From: Meconema thalassinum
Lineage: Eukaryota; Arthropoda; Insecta; Orthoptera; Tettigoniidae
NCBI GenBank assembly: GCA_946902985.2
Contig: OX336388.2
Span: 1,508,420,545-1,508,484,544, forward strand
Reading direction: 5' to 3'
Length of the DNA stretch: 64,000 nucleotides
Below are positions 25,358 through 37,010 of the stretch, in pieces. The position numbers and the translations under genes are program-made. Each line of letters begins with the position of its first letter. Positions within the stretch are counted from its first letter, which is position 1. Under the pieces are notes generated by a model that had not been told where the DNA came from, searched no databases, and worked only from the letters and a program-made list of their open reading frames with translations.

Positions 25358-26030
25358 TTAATGATGAGTTTATGTGCCAAATATCACATCCCCCAATGAA
25401 ACCAATCGGGAAATATTGCTGTTCAATGAAATGCAGGTCTACCCCCTTAACACCCCTTTAGAACCAGACTATCCAAAAATCCTCTCTTAGTGGGCATTTG
25501 CGGCCCTTGGGGAAGCTGCATACCAAATTTCATTCCAATCCGTTGGATGGTTTCTGAGATTTCGTGATGAATGAATGAGTGAGTGAGTGGTATTTGACAA
25601 ATATATAGTAGAAGATAGTGTCAAGTCTTTGTTATGCTAAACTCGGTTGACAGTGCTGTGTGAGTAGTTGAGTAACTAACGGGATTTCAAGTAAAGATCC
25701 TCATTTCCTATACCGGTAGTGCAGAGCGCAAATGGCATCCAGTCGGCCGTGTCTCGACTTGAGCTATGTTGCCATGGAAACTATCCGCCTTGCCATTCCT
25801 TCATGAGTATATTTTATGATTTTATTAGCATGTGCTGGAGTGCAAAAGGGTCGAAATCAGAAGAATGAGAAAGACTATCGAAAATTCATGTAGCCAGCGG
25901 TTCCTTCTGGGTCCTAAGCTATGTGTATGCAAAATTCGGTTGAGATTGGTGGAACGGTGTAGATTTGTATACGGAACAGACCCACCCACATACCCACATA
26001 CATACAGACTTTCACTTTTATATATAAGAT

Positions 26031-28380
26031 AGATTAGTGTGCGTTATTTATTTATATAGTGTTAGTGTACGTTTAAGCTTAGGTTCGTGTGAATTAGACA
26101 AAGTTTACCCGTAGCTTTCATTTGTTTGCGAGTGGTGACGCGATGGGTTGGACAACTATTTCCATGGTACAGGTCTTGGCAGCATAGGTTGCGATTAGGA
26201 TGAGGGTGTTGACAGCTGAAACTGGGCGAAGATGGTGTCGCATGTGGAAAGAGTATTAAGCGAAGCGCGGGAACGTGAAGGTGTTATTGACACAGCTGTG
26301 GACGACCTCATAATTTCCCTCGGAAATTCCTCACCCACCAGTGCGGGATCCAGTGATGGAGAGGACCAAGATGATGATGATATGGATGGGATAGAGCCTT
26401 TTCCCTGTGATTAGCTTCTGTCTTCTAAAGGGTGAGTTAAGAGCCTATACAATGAACGTATATTTTGTAATACATTTATATGTTTCTTGTGCCTTGAAAC
26501 TTATTCTACAGGAGATATAAATTGCTAAATAACACGGAAACAATCACATTCTCTCGTTTCGCTTTGAATATTTTTGCTTTATGATTGTAGGCTACCGGTA
26601 TTCGTAATATTGCTATTGCTATTCATTACAATATTTTAGGCCTCTCCTCTATTTGAGGGCTTTTATTTTATTTGACAGTGTGCACCGAACAGTTTTAAGC
26701 ATTGCTTTGTTTAAGATTTTTAAAAACCATCTGAGTAAAAATATAATAAATGTATTAACGATGCTAATGATATTATGAGCATGAGGAAAAGGACGGGAGG
26801 GTGGAAGTACGCACGTGTTGGCTAGTAGCATACGTGGCAACGCTGCCTTTAGTTCAACGGTTCTCCGCCGAAATGTCAGATTCCAACTCTGGAAAATACA
26901 CCTATTGATTGTTTTATCTTCAGATGACTTTGATATTATGCCTGTTTTTCGAACATACTAGAGCACTTTAGGAATAAGATCTTACTAATTTAATATCATT
27001 TCACATATTTTTCTTCGATCATAATAACTTTGAATTTCTTGTCTTGTTCTATAAATTTAAATTAATTTTTTTTAGGATTGTGAATATTTCCACCCAATTA
27101 AATTTTGATGCGATTGCGGACAATATTTCCGAGTTTTTGGCAGCGATAGTTGATCGTATTTATCTAATTGAACGATTTTATTAGATGATTTTTATGCATT
27201 ATAGATCAGTTAATAATAATAATAATAATAATTTATTGGTTAACGAACCTAGTAATTATAATATGCTGGATTATTATGCTGCAGATTCGAGTCGTATCAA
27301 GCATTTTTGAATTATGTTATATTTTGCATAGCACATATAAAAGAAAGCATGTAGTTATAATTATGTTGTGGACACTTTTAAGTATGCGGTCTTATTTTCT
27401 GGCAACATTATGGATGCGAGTCAGGTGGCCTATCCATGAAGAATAATTATATGAATATTTAAAGATTGGAGGTGTGAGATAATAAGAATTTCACTACTAG
27501 TATTTGTGCGTTTGATGTTTGAAGAATGTGTTTGTGTAACACAATCCTCATTTAGTAATTTGTTAGATGCATGCTTAAGTATTCGACGATTAAAATAAAG
27601 CAGTATTAAATGCTGTGATAGAAGTGCTATTGATACGAATTTATGAAACAGCCAAATCTGGCCTTGCATTATCAGGAATGCATAATTAAATTATGGATAG
27701 CTGATCTATAACCAATTAAATAGTTGATTAACATTTCTATTCTGATTAATTTATTAATTAATTAATTTCGCTAATTATAATAAAGTTATGGAAGGAATTT
27801 ATGGTAATTTGTTTATAACAATTTATATATTGGAATTAAATGATATTATTTGCATTTGATGATCAGATTGATACAATGTGGTCCAGGATTCAGAATAATA
27901 ATAATAATAATCATAATTATTATATTATTTATAACAATGGTTTTTTGATGAATATTCATGAGATTATATCAACATTATCTGCACATTACTCTTCTACAAT
28001 GTCAGATGATAATTGTAAATATTTGTAAATTATTTATTTACGATAATTTAAATTCGTAATTAACCTACGATAATTATCCTTCACTTTAATTAAATTTATG
28101 TGTGAATTTTCAGTGTATTTAGAAATATGTGTTTATGGGGAAGTGAATAATGTGATACGCCAAATTTAATTTATTAATTCAAAAGCTGAATTCAGTGACA
28201 GTGCAGTGCAACGAAAAATGATTGTATTTCATTTTATTCAGCTTACTCGACGAACACAGGAACATTAACTTCGATTCACATTACCCCACAGAAATTATAT
28301 ATGACAATCAAATTGGTAGTCTAGGACTTATGGATCCATGATCCCAACGTAAGCATAAAACCAATTTGATTCTAGGAGTG
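26031..28380. other. spacer, mostly AT-rich, no clear gene
   Basis: It contains short (AAT)n runs (about 27212-27232 and 27895-27911). One small ORF is listed separately. Nothing else is recognised. Confidence 0.5.
26232..26414 (+). CDS. small acidic ORF of unknown function (doubtful)
   Basis: A 60-codon ORF starting with ATG. The N-terminal half is helical (VERVLSEAREREGVIDTAVD) and the C-terminal half acidic (GEDQDDDDMDGIEPF). It resembles the N-terminus of a regulatory protein or a first exon, but I recognise no family, and no splice donor or neighbour supports it. It could be chance. Confidence 0.2.
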   Translation: MVSHVERVLSEAREREGVIDTAVDDLIISLGNSSPTSAGSSDGEDQDDDDMDGIEPFPCD

Positions 28381-28381
28381 C

Positions 28382-28383
28382 AT

Positions 28384-28414
<31 letters not shown>

Positions 28415-28418
28415 TTTT
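28382..28418. repeat. (ATTT)n tract at LINE 3' end
   Basis: It borders the 3' end of the minus-strand LINE fragment. On that strand it is an (AAAT)n tail, as expected for the 3' tail of such LINEs. Confidence 0.85.
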
Positions 28419-28750
28419 GTTTCGTCTGCTCTTAAATAAATGAGACCATTTTATCTTAGTTATCTTAAATTATTCCTGCAGCACGTTCCATTTCCTGACT
28501 AAGTGATACTATCCTATTTTATTTAAAAAATATATATCTGAGGCAACCTTTCTCACCTATCCCGTTAAACGACCCGAGACATTAGATCTCTTGCCTGCCC
28601 GTGTTTGCAGTTGATTTTTGGTAGTTTTTTCCGGATATATATATATTTCAGGGACTCCTAATTTGTTTTTGTTACGACCATGTACCATTTCTTGGACATC
28701 ACGTTGATTTCCGGGCCGACGTGAGGTCTGGGAAACGGGTACAATACACA
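28419..28750 (-). mobile_element. 3' fragment of the LINE family seen at 4.0-5.85 kb
   Basis: It shares with 4001-4335 the blocks TCTGCTCT(T/A)AAATAAATG, CGACCCGAGA..ATCTCTTGCCT and GGGAAACGGG(T/C)ACAATAC in the same order and spacing. It is truncated on the 5' side near 28750. Together the two copies define the family's 3' terminus. Confidence 0.75.
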
Positions 28751-28765
28751 GTAGATCTTGTTTGA

Positions 28766-28895
28766 TTTTTTTTTTTTTTTTTTTTTTTGTGGGAAGTAGC
28801 CTATGATAAGTGCTATGAAAGGAGATGAGAATAGGGGGGCTGGATATTTCATGTTTCAGAAGGGGGGTGCGACAGAAAAAGTTTGAGAACCCCTG
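28766..28895. mobile_element. hAT-type terminal fragment next to poly-T
   Basis: GTTTGAGAACCCCTG at 28881-28895 is the reverse complement of a CAGGGGTTCTCAAAC terminus, typical of hAT elements. It is preceded by a G-rich subterminal region and a T23 run (28766-28788). The other terminus is not seen. Confidence 0.5.
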
Positions 28896-29731
28896 CCATA
28901 GAGGAGTGGAACCTCTTACCCAAGATAAACTTGATGGTCTCATTCAGAGCGCCTCCTCCGTGTGTGGGGATGACTACTAAAGACTGATCATCGTGAGATA
29001 CAGATTTTCGATGTTTTTGTTTTCAAAAGGGACACTTAGAAGCGAGTTCGCTTTGTTTTTGTACCGTTTCATTGTTATCTAACCACGATTGTTATTGTTT
29101 CAGGTCTGATGTTTTGTTTGTTAATTAGTTATTGTATAAACCTCAATGGGTTTACTATAAGAAGTCATTGTAGTAAAATATACGTATATACTTCAAAATT
29201 TTGTTGAGCGGTGTATAAAGTCTTCGATTCCCTTAGTTATCTGCTGTTGAGGTGGGATGGCCTGTTAAGTGCTTAGCCACTGGGCAGTGTCGAATTACAA
29301 TGAAACTGGTGGTATGAAAAGTAGGCTATTAAAGTACAGAAACAAAACATAGAAACCAGAGAAATATTTCTCAAGAAGGATGTTGTTATTTTGCTTAGAG
29401 AATGGGATATCGTGGTTCTTAGACTCACTTAAAAGTGTGTGTTACAAGATATATTTATTTTCTAATCCATATAGACTACTTTAGGAGGACATATTTAAGG
29501 CACATTAGTGACTATCCAACAGATTCATGGCAAGGTGGATTGCACGCTAGGCTTTGGTCCGTAGGACACCGGATTCGAGTATCGCATGGGACATGGAATT
29601 TTAAATTCTGCGGTTATTTTATATGATTCGATGACTGGGCATTTGAAACGTCTTCCTCATTCATGTAATCCACATAAAGACGATTGAGTCACCAGAGGCA
29701 TCGAATGCACCAAGCATTATGTCATTAGTGC

Positions 29732-29768
<37 letters not shown>

Positions 29769-30434
29769 GTGCATGGATGCAATAATATAGCCTACTTTGT
29801 CTAATTTTAGTACATAAATTTCAGAGGCGTAATCAGGACCATGTCAAAATATATGCATGGTACAATGTGATAAATCGACTGTGAATATTGAAGATTTATC
29901 CCACCAATCATTTGTATAGCTCTCATTCAAAGACTAAGGGATTAGGAATACGTACCGTTAGTGGCGAGTGAAATTTTGATATCTACACAAACGAATTAAT
30001 ACGTGCAATTTATTTCTGTTACGTGAGGTTTCCCGTTGTCAGACAAATAAAAAGGGTGAATGTATCCAACATCAATAGAACTGTTTGTTCCCGTGTGGAC
30101 GGGAGGGATTTAGGGCAGGCTGCGGACATAGTTGACATGTTGACCGATATCACACACGGTTACGATTAGGAAAAATATAAAATGAAAAATTTTGACGGTT
30201 TGTAATCAGTGCCGTTTATCATTCAATATCGATACTGGTGGCTGGCATAGGGAGAAACTCTATCGGAGCTTTCATCGCTAGTAGAGAGGGAACTACTTTG
30301 TACGCAATCTTTTAATCCAAAATGTTACTGAAAACAGTGTTGTATACTGTATAACTGAGGGTAGAGCCTGACTTGGTTCATCTAGGAGAAACACCGCAAA
30401 CGTCACGGAAAAACCTGGAAGAATTGCTGGTTAT
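28896..30434. other. spacer with (ATT)n microsatellite
   Basis: (ATT)n at about 29732-29768. No coding sequence recognised. Confidence 0.5.
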
Positions 30435-30787
30435 ATTTGGACGTGTGCCTCCGCATCTTAGGCGGCAGCACGCTGGCCTCTTACCGCTGGGTCCGTGGTT
30501 CAAATCCCGGTCACTACATGTGAGATTTGTGCTGGACAAAGCGGAGGCAGACAGGTTTTTCTCCGGGTACTCCGGTTTTCCCTGTCACAAATTTCATTCC
30601 AGCAACACTCCCCGCTACCATTTCATTTCATCTGTCATTCATTTCATCATGGCCCCAGGAGAGTGCGACAGGCTTCGGGAGCCGGCTCAGTTCATGTCCT
30701 CGCTGCTAGATGGGGGCTTCATTCATTCCATTCCCTGACCCGGTCGTTCGACTGGAAGCAGGCTGTGGATTTTTCATTTGGACGTGT
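30435..30787 (+). mobile_element. tRNA-derived SINE (family 2), 12-bp target duplication
   Basis: The body is 30447-30775. The tRNA-like head has an A-box region near 30463-30480 and a B box GGTTCAAATCC at 30497-30507. The perfect direct repeat ATTTGGACGTGT at 30435-30446 and 30776-30787 is the target duplication. Same family as the minus-strand copy at 12919-13255. The ORFs across it are not genes. Confidence 0.93.
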
Positions 30788-31022
30788 AAGTTAATATGTC
30801 TCCTGTTTGGAAACCTCTATAGAGAGGAGAAACGCTGTAAGAGCTCCCAGCTCTCGCAGTAAAGTAGTGTGGTGCACTTCGTACGTGGGACGTAGTGCTT
30901 GGTCTACTACTCCTACGGTGGTCTGGGTAGGGTTCCCAATAGCCCACTGATGAGCCTAACTTGGAGTACCTAGCCGTAACTGAGCAAAATACACAGCAAA
31001 AGCGAAGGAGAATTGATGTATG

Positions 31023-31060
<38 letters not shown>
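30788..31060. other. repeat-derived spacer ending in (ATT)n
   Basis: (ATT)n at 31023-31059 borders the 3' side of the following minus-strand LINE fragment. The ~200 bp before it has no recognised identity. Confidence 0.4.
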
Positions 31061-32016
31061 AACATAATTGACCACTTAGGATCACGCTACAACTTTGTCT
31101 TTTTCCTCGTGTGGAGTGCGGAGGCTTTTCTGTGTCCAGTACTCCTTCATGCGTTCGCTGGCCTGCTTCTGTTGTTCTTCTGTCGAGACTCTTCCAGTCA
31201 TCTTAGTTCTTTCTGCATCTGGAACCCCTTCCAAGTTTTTTCAGTATGTTCAAAAATTAATTTCGGTCTAATAATTGAACCTCTCAGATGTTGAACCTTT
31301 CCATATCCATGCTGTAGTGGCCTTCTTTCTCCAGAAGTAACCAAATATCTATTTGGTATGTCTATTGTCTTCATTCTGTACATATAACGACTGCAGTGGC
31401 TACGCTCACGAAGCGTTAGGTCATGAGGCCAAGCTCTCTGTCTCGACAGCCGCGTGGGTTCGATCCCCACCGTCGGCTGTCCTTGAAATGGATTTCCGTG
31501 TTTTCCCCATTTTTAACGCCAGGCAAATGCTGGGACGGTACCTTCTGACAGGCCACCGCCACTTCCTTCAATATCCTTGCCCTGTTTCATTCATTCATTT
31601 CATTTCTCATACCGGCACGCAGGTCGGCCACGGGCGTCGACTAGAATGACCTGCACTCGGCCTCTCAGGAGGCCACACGTCCAAAAAAAATATCTGTATA
31701 CATGTCCCATGAACGCCAGTCTGCTCTTCTTCATAGTCTTTGAGATTATTTCCATTTTCTGGTAAGCTTTCGTTGCTCCAAAGTTCCCATCCGCTTTTCA
31801 GTGTGAAATGCTCCCATAATTTTTCTGAGGATTCTTCTTGCCTAGACTCCTAGCTTGGAGTTCCTCGACAAGCACTCACTGGCATACAGACATTCTGTTT
31901 TCACCATGGTGTTTTAGTGCTTTATTTTGGCATTCCTTGATAAGGACATCTCATTGTAGATGTTTTTGTCAAGCCATATGCTCTCTCCATTTTCGAGAGT
32001 CGATCTCCCTCTGCCA
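31061..32016 (-). pseudogene. degraded LINE ORF2 C-terminal region, split by a SINE
   Basis: In minus-strand frames, segments such as MTGRVSTEEQQKQASERMKEY (about 31140-31200) and upstream pieces up to about 32000 resemble the extreme C-terminal tail of LINE ORF2 proteins common in insects. Stops and frameshifts are frequent. A SINE (31391-31690) splits it, and DINE-like element X5 has inserted at its upstream side (32017). Confidence 0.5.
31391..31690 (+). mobile_element. tRNA-derived SINE (family 3)
   Basis: The tRNA-like head holds a B box GGTTCGATCCC at 31457-31467. The body contains AACGCCAGGCAAATGCTGGGACGGTACC and ends in an A-rich tail (31683-31690). A short imperfect flanking repeat TCTGTA(CATA/TACA) lies at about 31375 and 31693. 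The same body occurs, split by an LTR, at 47670-50290. Confidence 0.85.
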
Positions 32017-35000
32017 TTTTTAGCCTACTTTCGATTTTTGCAAAAAATGAAAGTAGACTTATGAGATCACTACAGGGCGAAAAAAAGTGTGTCTGTCTGT
32101 GTGTGTGTATGTGTGTGAGTCTGTGTGTGTGTGTGTGTGTGTGTGAGTGTGTGGACTCTGAATGTCTGCCCCCCCCCCTATCAATTCGAACACGGTGAGC
32201 GCAAATTGAACGAAATTTGGTACAAAGGTAGCACTAGCAAAGGACACCTCAGTGTCATGTTTTATATCGCCGCCATCTTGACGGAAACGTAATGGCGGCC
32301 ACACAAATGTTCAAAGCTTAAATCAAATTTCGACAAAACTAATCATCCGATCTCTACCAAATTTTGCAGCAACATACCTTTATGGGGGAAGCATCCTTTG
32401 ACCAAACTAATAGGTCATCAGCCTAATAGTTTACGGATGACGGCCATCTTTGTGTGAAAATAGATTGCCCCTATTAATTCGAACACGGTGAAACCGAATG
32501 GAACGAAATTTGGTACAGAGATAGTACTAGCAAAGGGCACCCCAGTGTCATGTTTTATATCGCCGCCATCTTGACGGAAACGTAATGGCGGCCACACAAA
32601 TGTTCAAAGCTTAAATCAAATTACGACTAACCTAATCATCCGATCTCTACCAAATTTTGCAACAACATACCTTTATGGAGGGAGCATCCTTTGACAAATC
32701 TAATAGGTCATTAGCCCAATAGTTTGCGGATGGCGGCCTTCTTTGTGTCAAAATCGATTACCCCTATTAATTCAAACACGGTGAAACCGAATGGAATGAA
32801 ATTTGGTACAGAGGTAGCACTAGCAAAGGGCACCCAAGTGTCATGTTTTATATTGCCGCCATCTTGACGGAAACGTAATGGCGGCCACCCATATGTTCAA
32901 AGCTTAAATCAAATTACGACTAACCTAATCATCCGATCTCTACCAAATTTTGCAACAACATACCTTTATGGAGGGAGCATCCTTTGACAAATCTAATAGG
33001 TTATTAGCCCAATAGTTTGCGGATGGCGGCCTTCTTTGTGTCAAAATCGATTACCCCTATTAATTCAAACACGGTGAAACCGAATGGAACGAAATTTGGT
33101 ACAGAGATAGTACTAGCAAAGGGCACCCCAGTGTCATGTTTTATATCGCCGCCATCTTGACGGAAACGTAATGGCGGCCACACAAATGTTCAAAGCTTAA
33201 ATCAAATTACGACTAACCTAATCATCCGATCTCTACCAAATTTTGCAACAACATACCTTTATGGAGGGAGCATCCTTTGACAAATCTAATAGGTCATTAG
33301 CCCAATAGTTTGCGGATGGCGGCCTTCTTTGTGTCAAAATCGATTACCCCTATTAATTCAAACACGGTGAAACCGAATGGAATGAAATTTGGTGCAGAGG
33401 TAGCACTAGCAAAGGGCACCCCAGTGTCATGTTTTATATTGCCGCCATCTTGACGGAAACGTAATGGCGGCCACCCATATGTTCAAAGCTTAAATCAAAT
33501 TACGACTAACCTAATCATCCGATCTCTACCAAATTTTGCAACAACATACCTTTATGGAGGGAGCATCCTTTGACAAATCTAATAGGTTATTAGCCCAATA
33601 GTTTGCGGATGGCGGCCTTCTTTGTGTCAAAATCGATTACCCCTATTAATTCAAACACGGTGAAACCGAATGGAACGAAATTTGGTACAGAGATAGTACT
33701 AGCAAAGGGCACCCCAGTGTCATGTTTTATATCGCCGCCATCTTGACGGAAACGTAATGGCGGCCACACAAATGTTCAAAGCTTAAATCAAATTACGACT
33801 AACCTAATCATCCGATCTCTACCAAATTTTGCAACAACATACCTTTATGGAGGGAGCATCCTTTGACAAATCTAATAGGTCATTAGCCCAATAGTTTGCG
33901 GATGGCGGCCTTCTTTGTGTCAAAATCGATTACCCCTATTAATTCAAACACGGTGAAACCGAATGGAATGAAATTTGGTGCAGAGGTAGCACTAGCAAAG
34001 GGCACCCCAGTGTCATGTTTTATATTGCCGCCATCTTGACGGAAACGTAATGGCGGCCACCCATATGTTCAAAGCTTAAATCAAATTACGACTAACCTAA
34101 TCATCCGATCTCTACCAAATTTTGCAACAACATACCTTTATGAAGGGGGCATCCTTTGACAAATCTAATAGGTCATTAGCCTAATTGTTTGCGGATGGCG
34201 GCCATCTTTGTGTCAACATCGATTACCCCTATTAATTCGAACACGGTGAAACCGAATGGAATGAAGTTTGGTACAGAGGTAGCACTAGCAAAGGGCACCT
34301 CAGTGTCATGTTTTATATCGCCGCCATCTTGACGGAAACGTAATGGCGGCCACACAAATATTTAAAGCTTAAATCAAATTACGATTAACCTAATCATCCG
34401 ATCTCTACCAAATTTTGCATCAACATACCATTATGGAGGGAGCATCCTTTGGCCAAACTAATAGGTCATTAGCCTAATATTTTGCGGATGGCGGCCATCT
34501 TTGGGTGAAAATCGATTCCCCCTATTAATTCGAACACGGTGAAACCGAATGGAACGAAATTTGGTACAGAGGTAGCACTAGAAAAGGCCGCCTCAGTGTC
34601 ATGTTTTATATCACCGCCATCTTGACGGAAACGTAATCGCGGCCACCCAAATGTTAAAGGCTAAAATGTAATTACGACCAACCTAATAATCTAATCTCTA
34701 CCAAATTTTGCAATAACAAATCTTTATGTGGGAAGCATATTCTGACCAAACTGCAAGAACATCAGCCCAATAGTTTGCAGATGGTGGCCAAGTATGTGTG
34801 CAAATCGATTCCCCCTATCAATTCAAACACGGTGAAACCGAATTGAACGAAATTTGGTACAGAGGTAGCACTAGCAAAAGGCACCTCAGTGTCATGTTTT
34901 ATATCGCCGCCATCTTGACGGAAACGGAATGACGGCCACCCAAATGTTAAAAGCTTAAATCAAATTTCGACCATCCTAATAATTTGATCTCTACCGGATT

Positions 35001-35330
35001 TTGCAACAACATGCCTTTTTGTGGAAAGCATCTTATGACTGACTACAAGGTCATCAGCCCAATAGTTTGCAAATAGCGGCCATGTATGTGTGCAAATCTA
35101 TTCCCCAGATCAATTCAAACACGGTGAAACCGAATTGAATTAATTTTTTTACAGAGGTAGCACTAGCAAAGGGCACCTCATATTCATGTTTAATATCCCT
35201 ATAGCAAGTTGTATTTCAACAAGCTACTACAACCAACATTCATTTATACTCCTTGAAAAGGACAAAGAGTTATAATAATACCCATGCATTTAGGAGAAAG
35301 TAGGCTATATGTTCTTTACTGAACACCTTG
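32017..35330 (+). mobile_element. DINE/HINE-like candidate X5 with expanded 292-bp satellite array
   Basis: T-run + AGCCTACTTTC at 32022, (GT)n tract, satellite array, GAAAGTAGGCT, hairpin ATGTTC/GAACAC and CTTG ending at 35330. Flanks read ...TGCCA and TTTTTCTTT, again A on the left and T on the right. Confidence 0.75.
32183..35170 (+). repeat. ~292-bp satellite array in X5 (11 monomers) with a dimeric higher-order unit
   Basis: AATTC(G/A)AACACGGTG starts at 32183, 32476, 32769, 33062, 33355, 33648, 33941, 34234, 34527, 34820 and 35112. Monomers alternate between two types (ATAGTACTAG with CACACAAATG; GTAGCACTAG with CACCCATATG). The ~586-bp dimer beginning at 33062 is nearly identical to that at 33648, and the pair at 32476 is a slightly diverged third copy. 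Confidence 0.93.
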
Positions 35331-37010
35331 TTTTTCTTTACGACGGTATGCCCAACTAAGGAGCGCGCTTCAATTTATATAACAAATGAATACGAATTAG
35401 GTTTCTTCTAATCCCAAATTCTCTTAATTCTCTCACAAATATTTTTCTTCCTTTTTTCTGTCCATTATTATAATTTTAGAATACAATAACAATAACAATA
35501 TATTCTACGTCTTTTTGAAATACTGTGGCTTATAGAGATGCAAGGATGGTGCAATTTTGCCGGAAAGGGGATCTTTCAACGTGCAAATAAACCTATTAAC
35601 ACTGCTCCCTTGCATTTAATCACCCACAATCGTCAACTGAATACACCAGGATTCGATCCTGCAAGTTTGGACAAAGCAGGTGGCAACATTACCACTGTGC
35701 CACACAGCTAGTGACTCTGAAATGCGTTCTTTTTGTCGTTGTTTAATTTGAAAGGCTTGGACAACGTAGTCATTTAGCCTCGTGTACATTGGGTATGATG
35801 GCATGATGGTATGATGGCTGTAGCAGTGTGTTTAATTATAAGTAGGCCTATACCCCGTTCCAGTCCTCAGACCAGAATTAAATTAATTCGCATAGGCAGG
35901 AATCAAACCCGACCCGAGGCGACAGGCCAGAACAACAGGAGGTGGCTTTATGAAATGTATATTCTGACTTGAAGCAGTACTCTGGTAGAGGTCCGTTGCA
36001 TTCCTTAGTTTTCAGTTGGTGTATGGCAAACATAGAGACCCCTAGACTGGCAGGAATGGAATATATGGTCATTTATACATTGTCATGATGAGGAACATAT
36101 TATTCAGTTCTAATAGATCCAAAGTATATAGGTTATTGTCGGGTTGGTTGGGACATTTGGTTGGGCGTTGCTCTTCAGAACACAACACAGCAGAATCGAT
36201 CCTATTGGGATTAAATATAAATGCGACAACTCTGTATCAGTAGACATACTGGCACCTCCAAAAACGCTACAAGGTTATAATATAACTCTCCGGTGGCGTC
36301 CACAGTTGACACAACAGTTGTCTTCGATGTTTCATTAGACATCGTGTACATGATTTCGGTGTAGTTCTGTGGTAGTACTGTGTGTATTTCTAATTAAGCC
36401 TAGGATTAAAAGTAAGGCAACCGTAGCCTTCAGTTTAGAACTATGCTGGCTTGTACAACAGTACCTGGAGTTGAAGTGGCTAACTATGAAAAACCACCTC
36501 TAGGGTGGCTTCAGGTGGAAATAGGACCCTCGTCTTCTTAGTTTAGAGGCTGAGTGTACCACGTTCACATTTTCAGACCAGCATTAAATTTAAAAGAAGA
36601 GCCAGGAACCGAACCCAGGACAACAGCTAAAAGAGAGTTTGACACCTAAATAATTATTTATTTCATTTCATTTTATTCCATTTCACTTTATTTATGTCAT
36701 TTTATTTTACTTTATATTATTTTATTTTATGTTAATTGGTATTATATTATATGATATGATGTGATGTGATGTATGAGATATGATAACAGATATGATAAGA
36801 TGTGATGAGATATGATGAGTTATGATATGATGCGATATGATATGATATGATGAGATATGATGAGACATTATATTATATTATTTTACTTTACACATCCGCG
36901 TGTTTTGTACAAAGAAAACATTAACAATCCCACATATTAAGTACATCAGGATCAAATCCTTTAATCTCTCTGTGACTTCATTCTCTAGTAGCATTACTCT
37001 TCTCCCTCTA
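35331..37010. other. spacer with SINE-like remnants and a pentanucleotide-rich tract
   Basis: No protein gene. A tRNA-like head is listed separately. Two B-box-like fragments of another possible SINE lie at about 35861-35930 and 36578-36625, both followed by ATTAAATT-type sequence. A TGATA/TTTCA-rich low-complexity tract spans about 36660-36885. Confidence 0.5.
35636..35716 (-). mobile_element. tRNA-derived SINE head
   Basis: On the minus strand TGGCACAGTGGT (A box, plus 35690-35702) and GGATCGAATCC (B box, plus about 35648-35660) are spaced as in a tRNA gene. The arms do not form an intact tRNA, so a SINE remnant is likelier than a tRNA gene. Confidence 0.55.

Larger units (their letters stand above)
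17138..26030 (+). mobile_element. composite repeat, copy B, carrying three DINE-like insertions
   Basis: It has the same termini as copy A in the same orientation. Its core is about 2.4 kb once X2 (18235-19969), X3 (20218-23569) and X4 (23966-25357) are discounted. Array anchors lie at 17658, 20037 and 25422. Subtracting the insertions gives intervals of about 644 and 641 bp, matching the ~647-bp period of copy A. The last ~600 bp closely match 15290-15890. Confidence 0.75.

Noticed and set aside
29520..29610. Possible SINE head with GGATTCGAG B-box-like motif
   Set aside because: Only the B box is plausible; no A box, body similarity or target duplication.
30373..30794. Overlapping ORFs of 99-121 codons
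   Set aside because: They lie across a SINE with a clear target duplication; SINEs do not encode proteins.
20425..35170. CRISPR-like direct repeats
   Set aside because: The repeats are contiguous ~292-bp satellite monomers without spacers, in a eukaryotic transposon.
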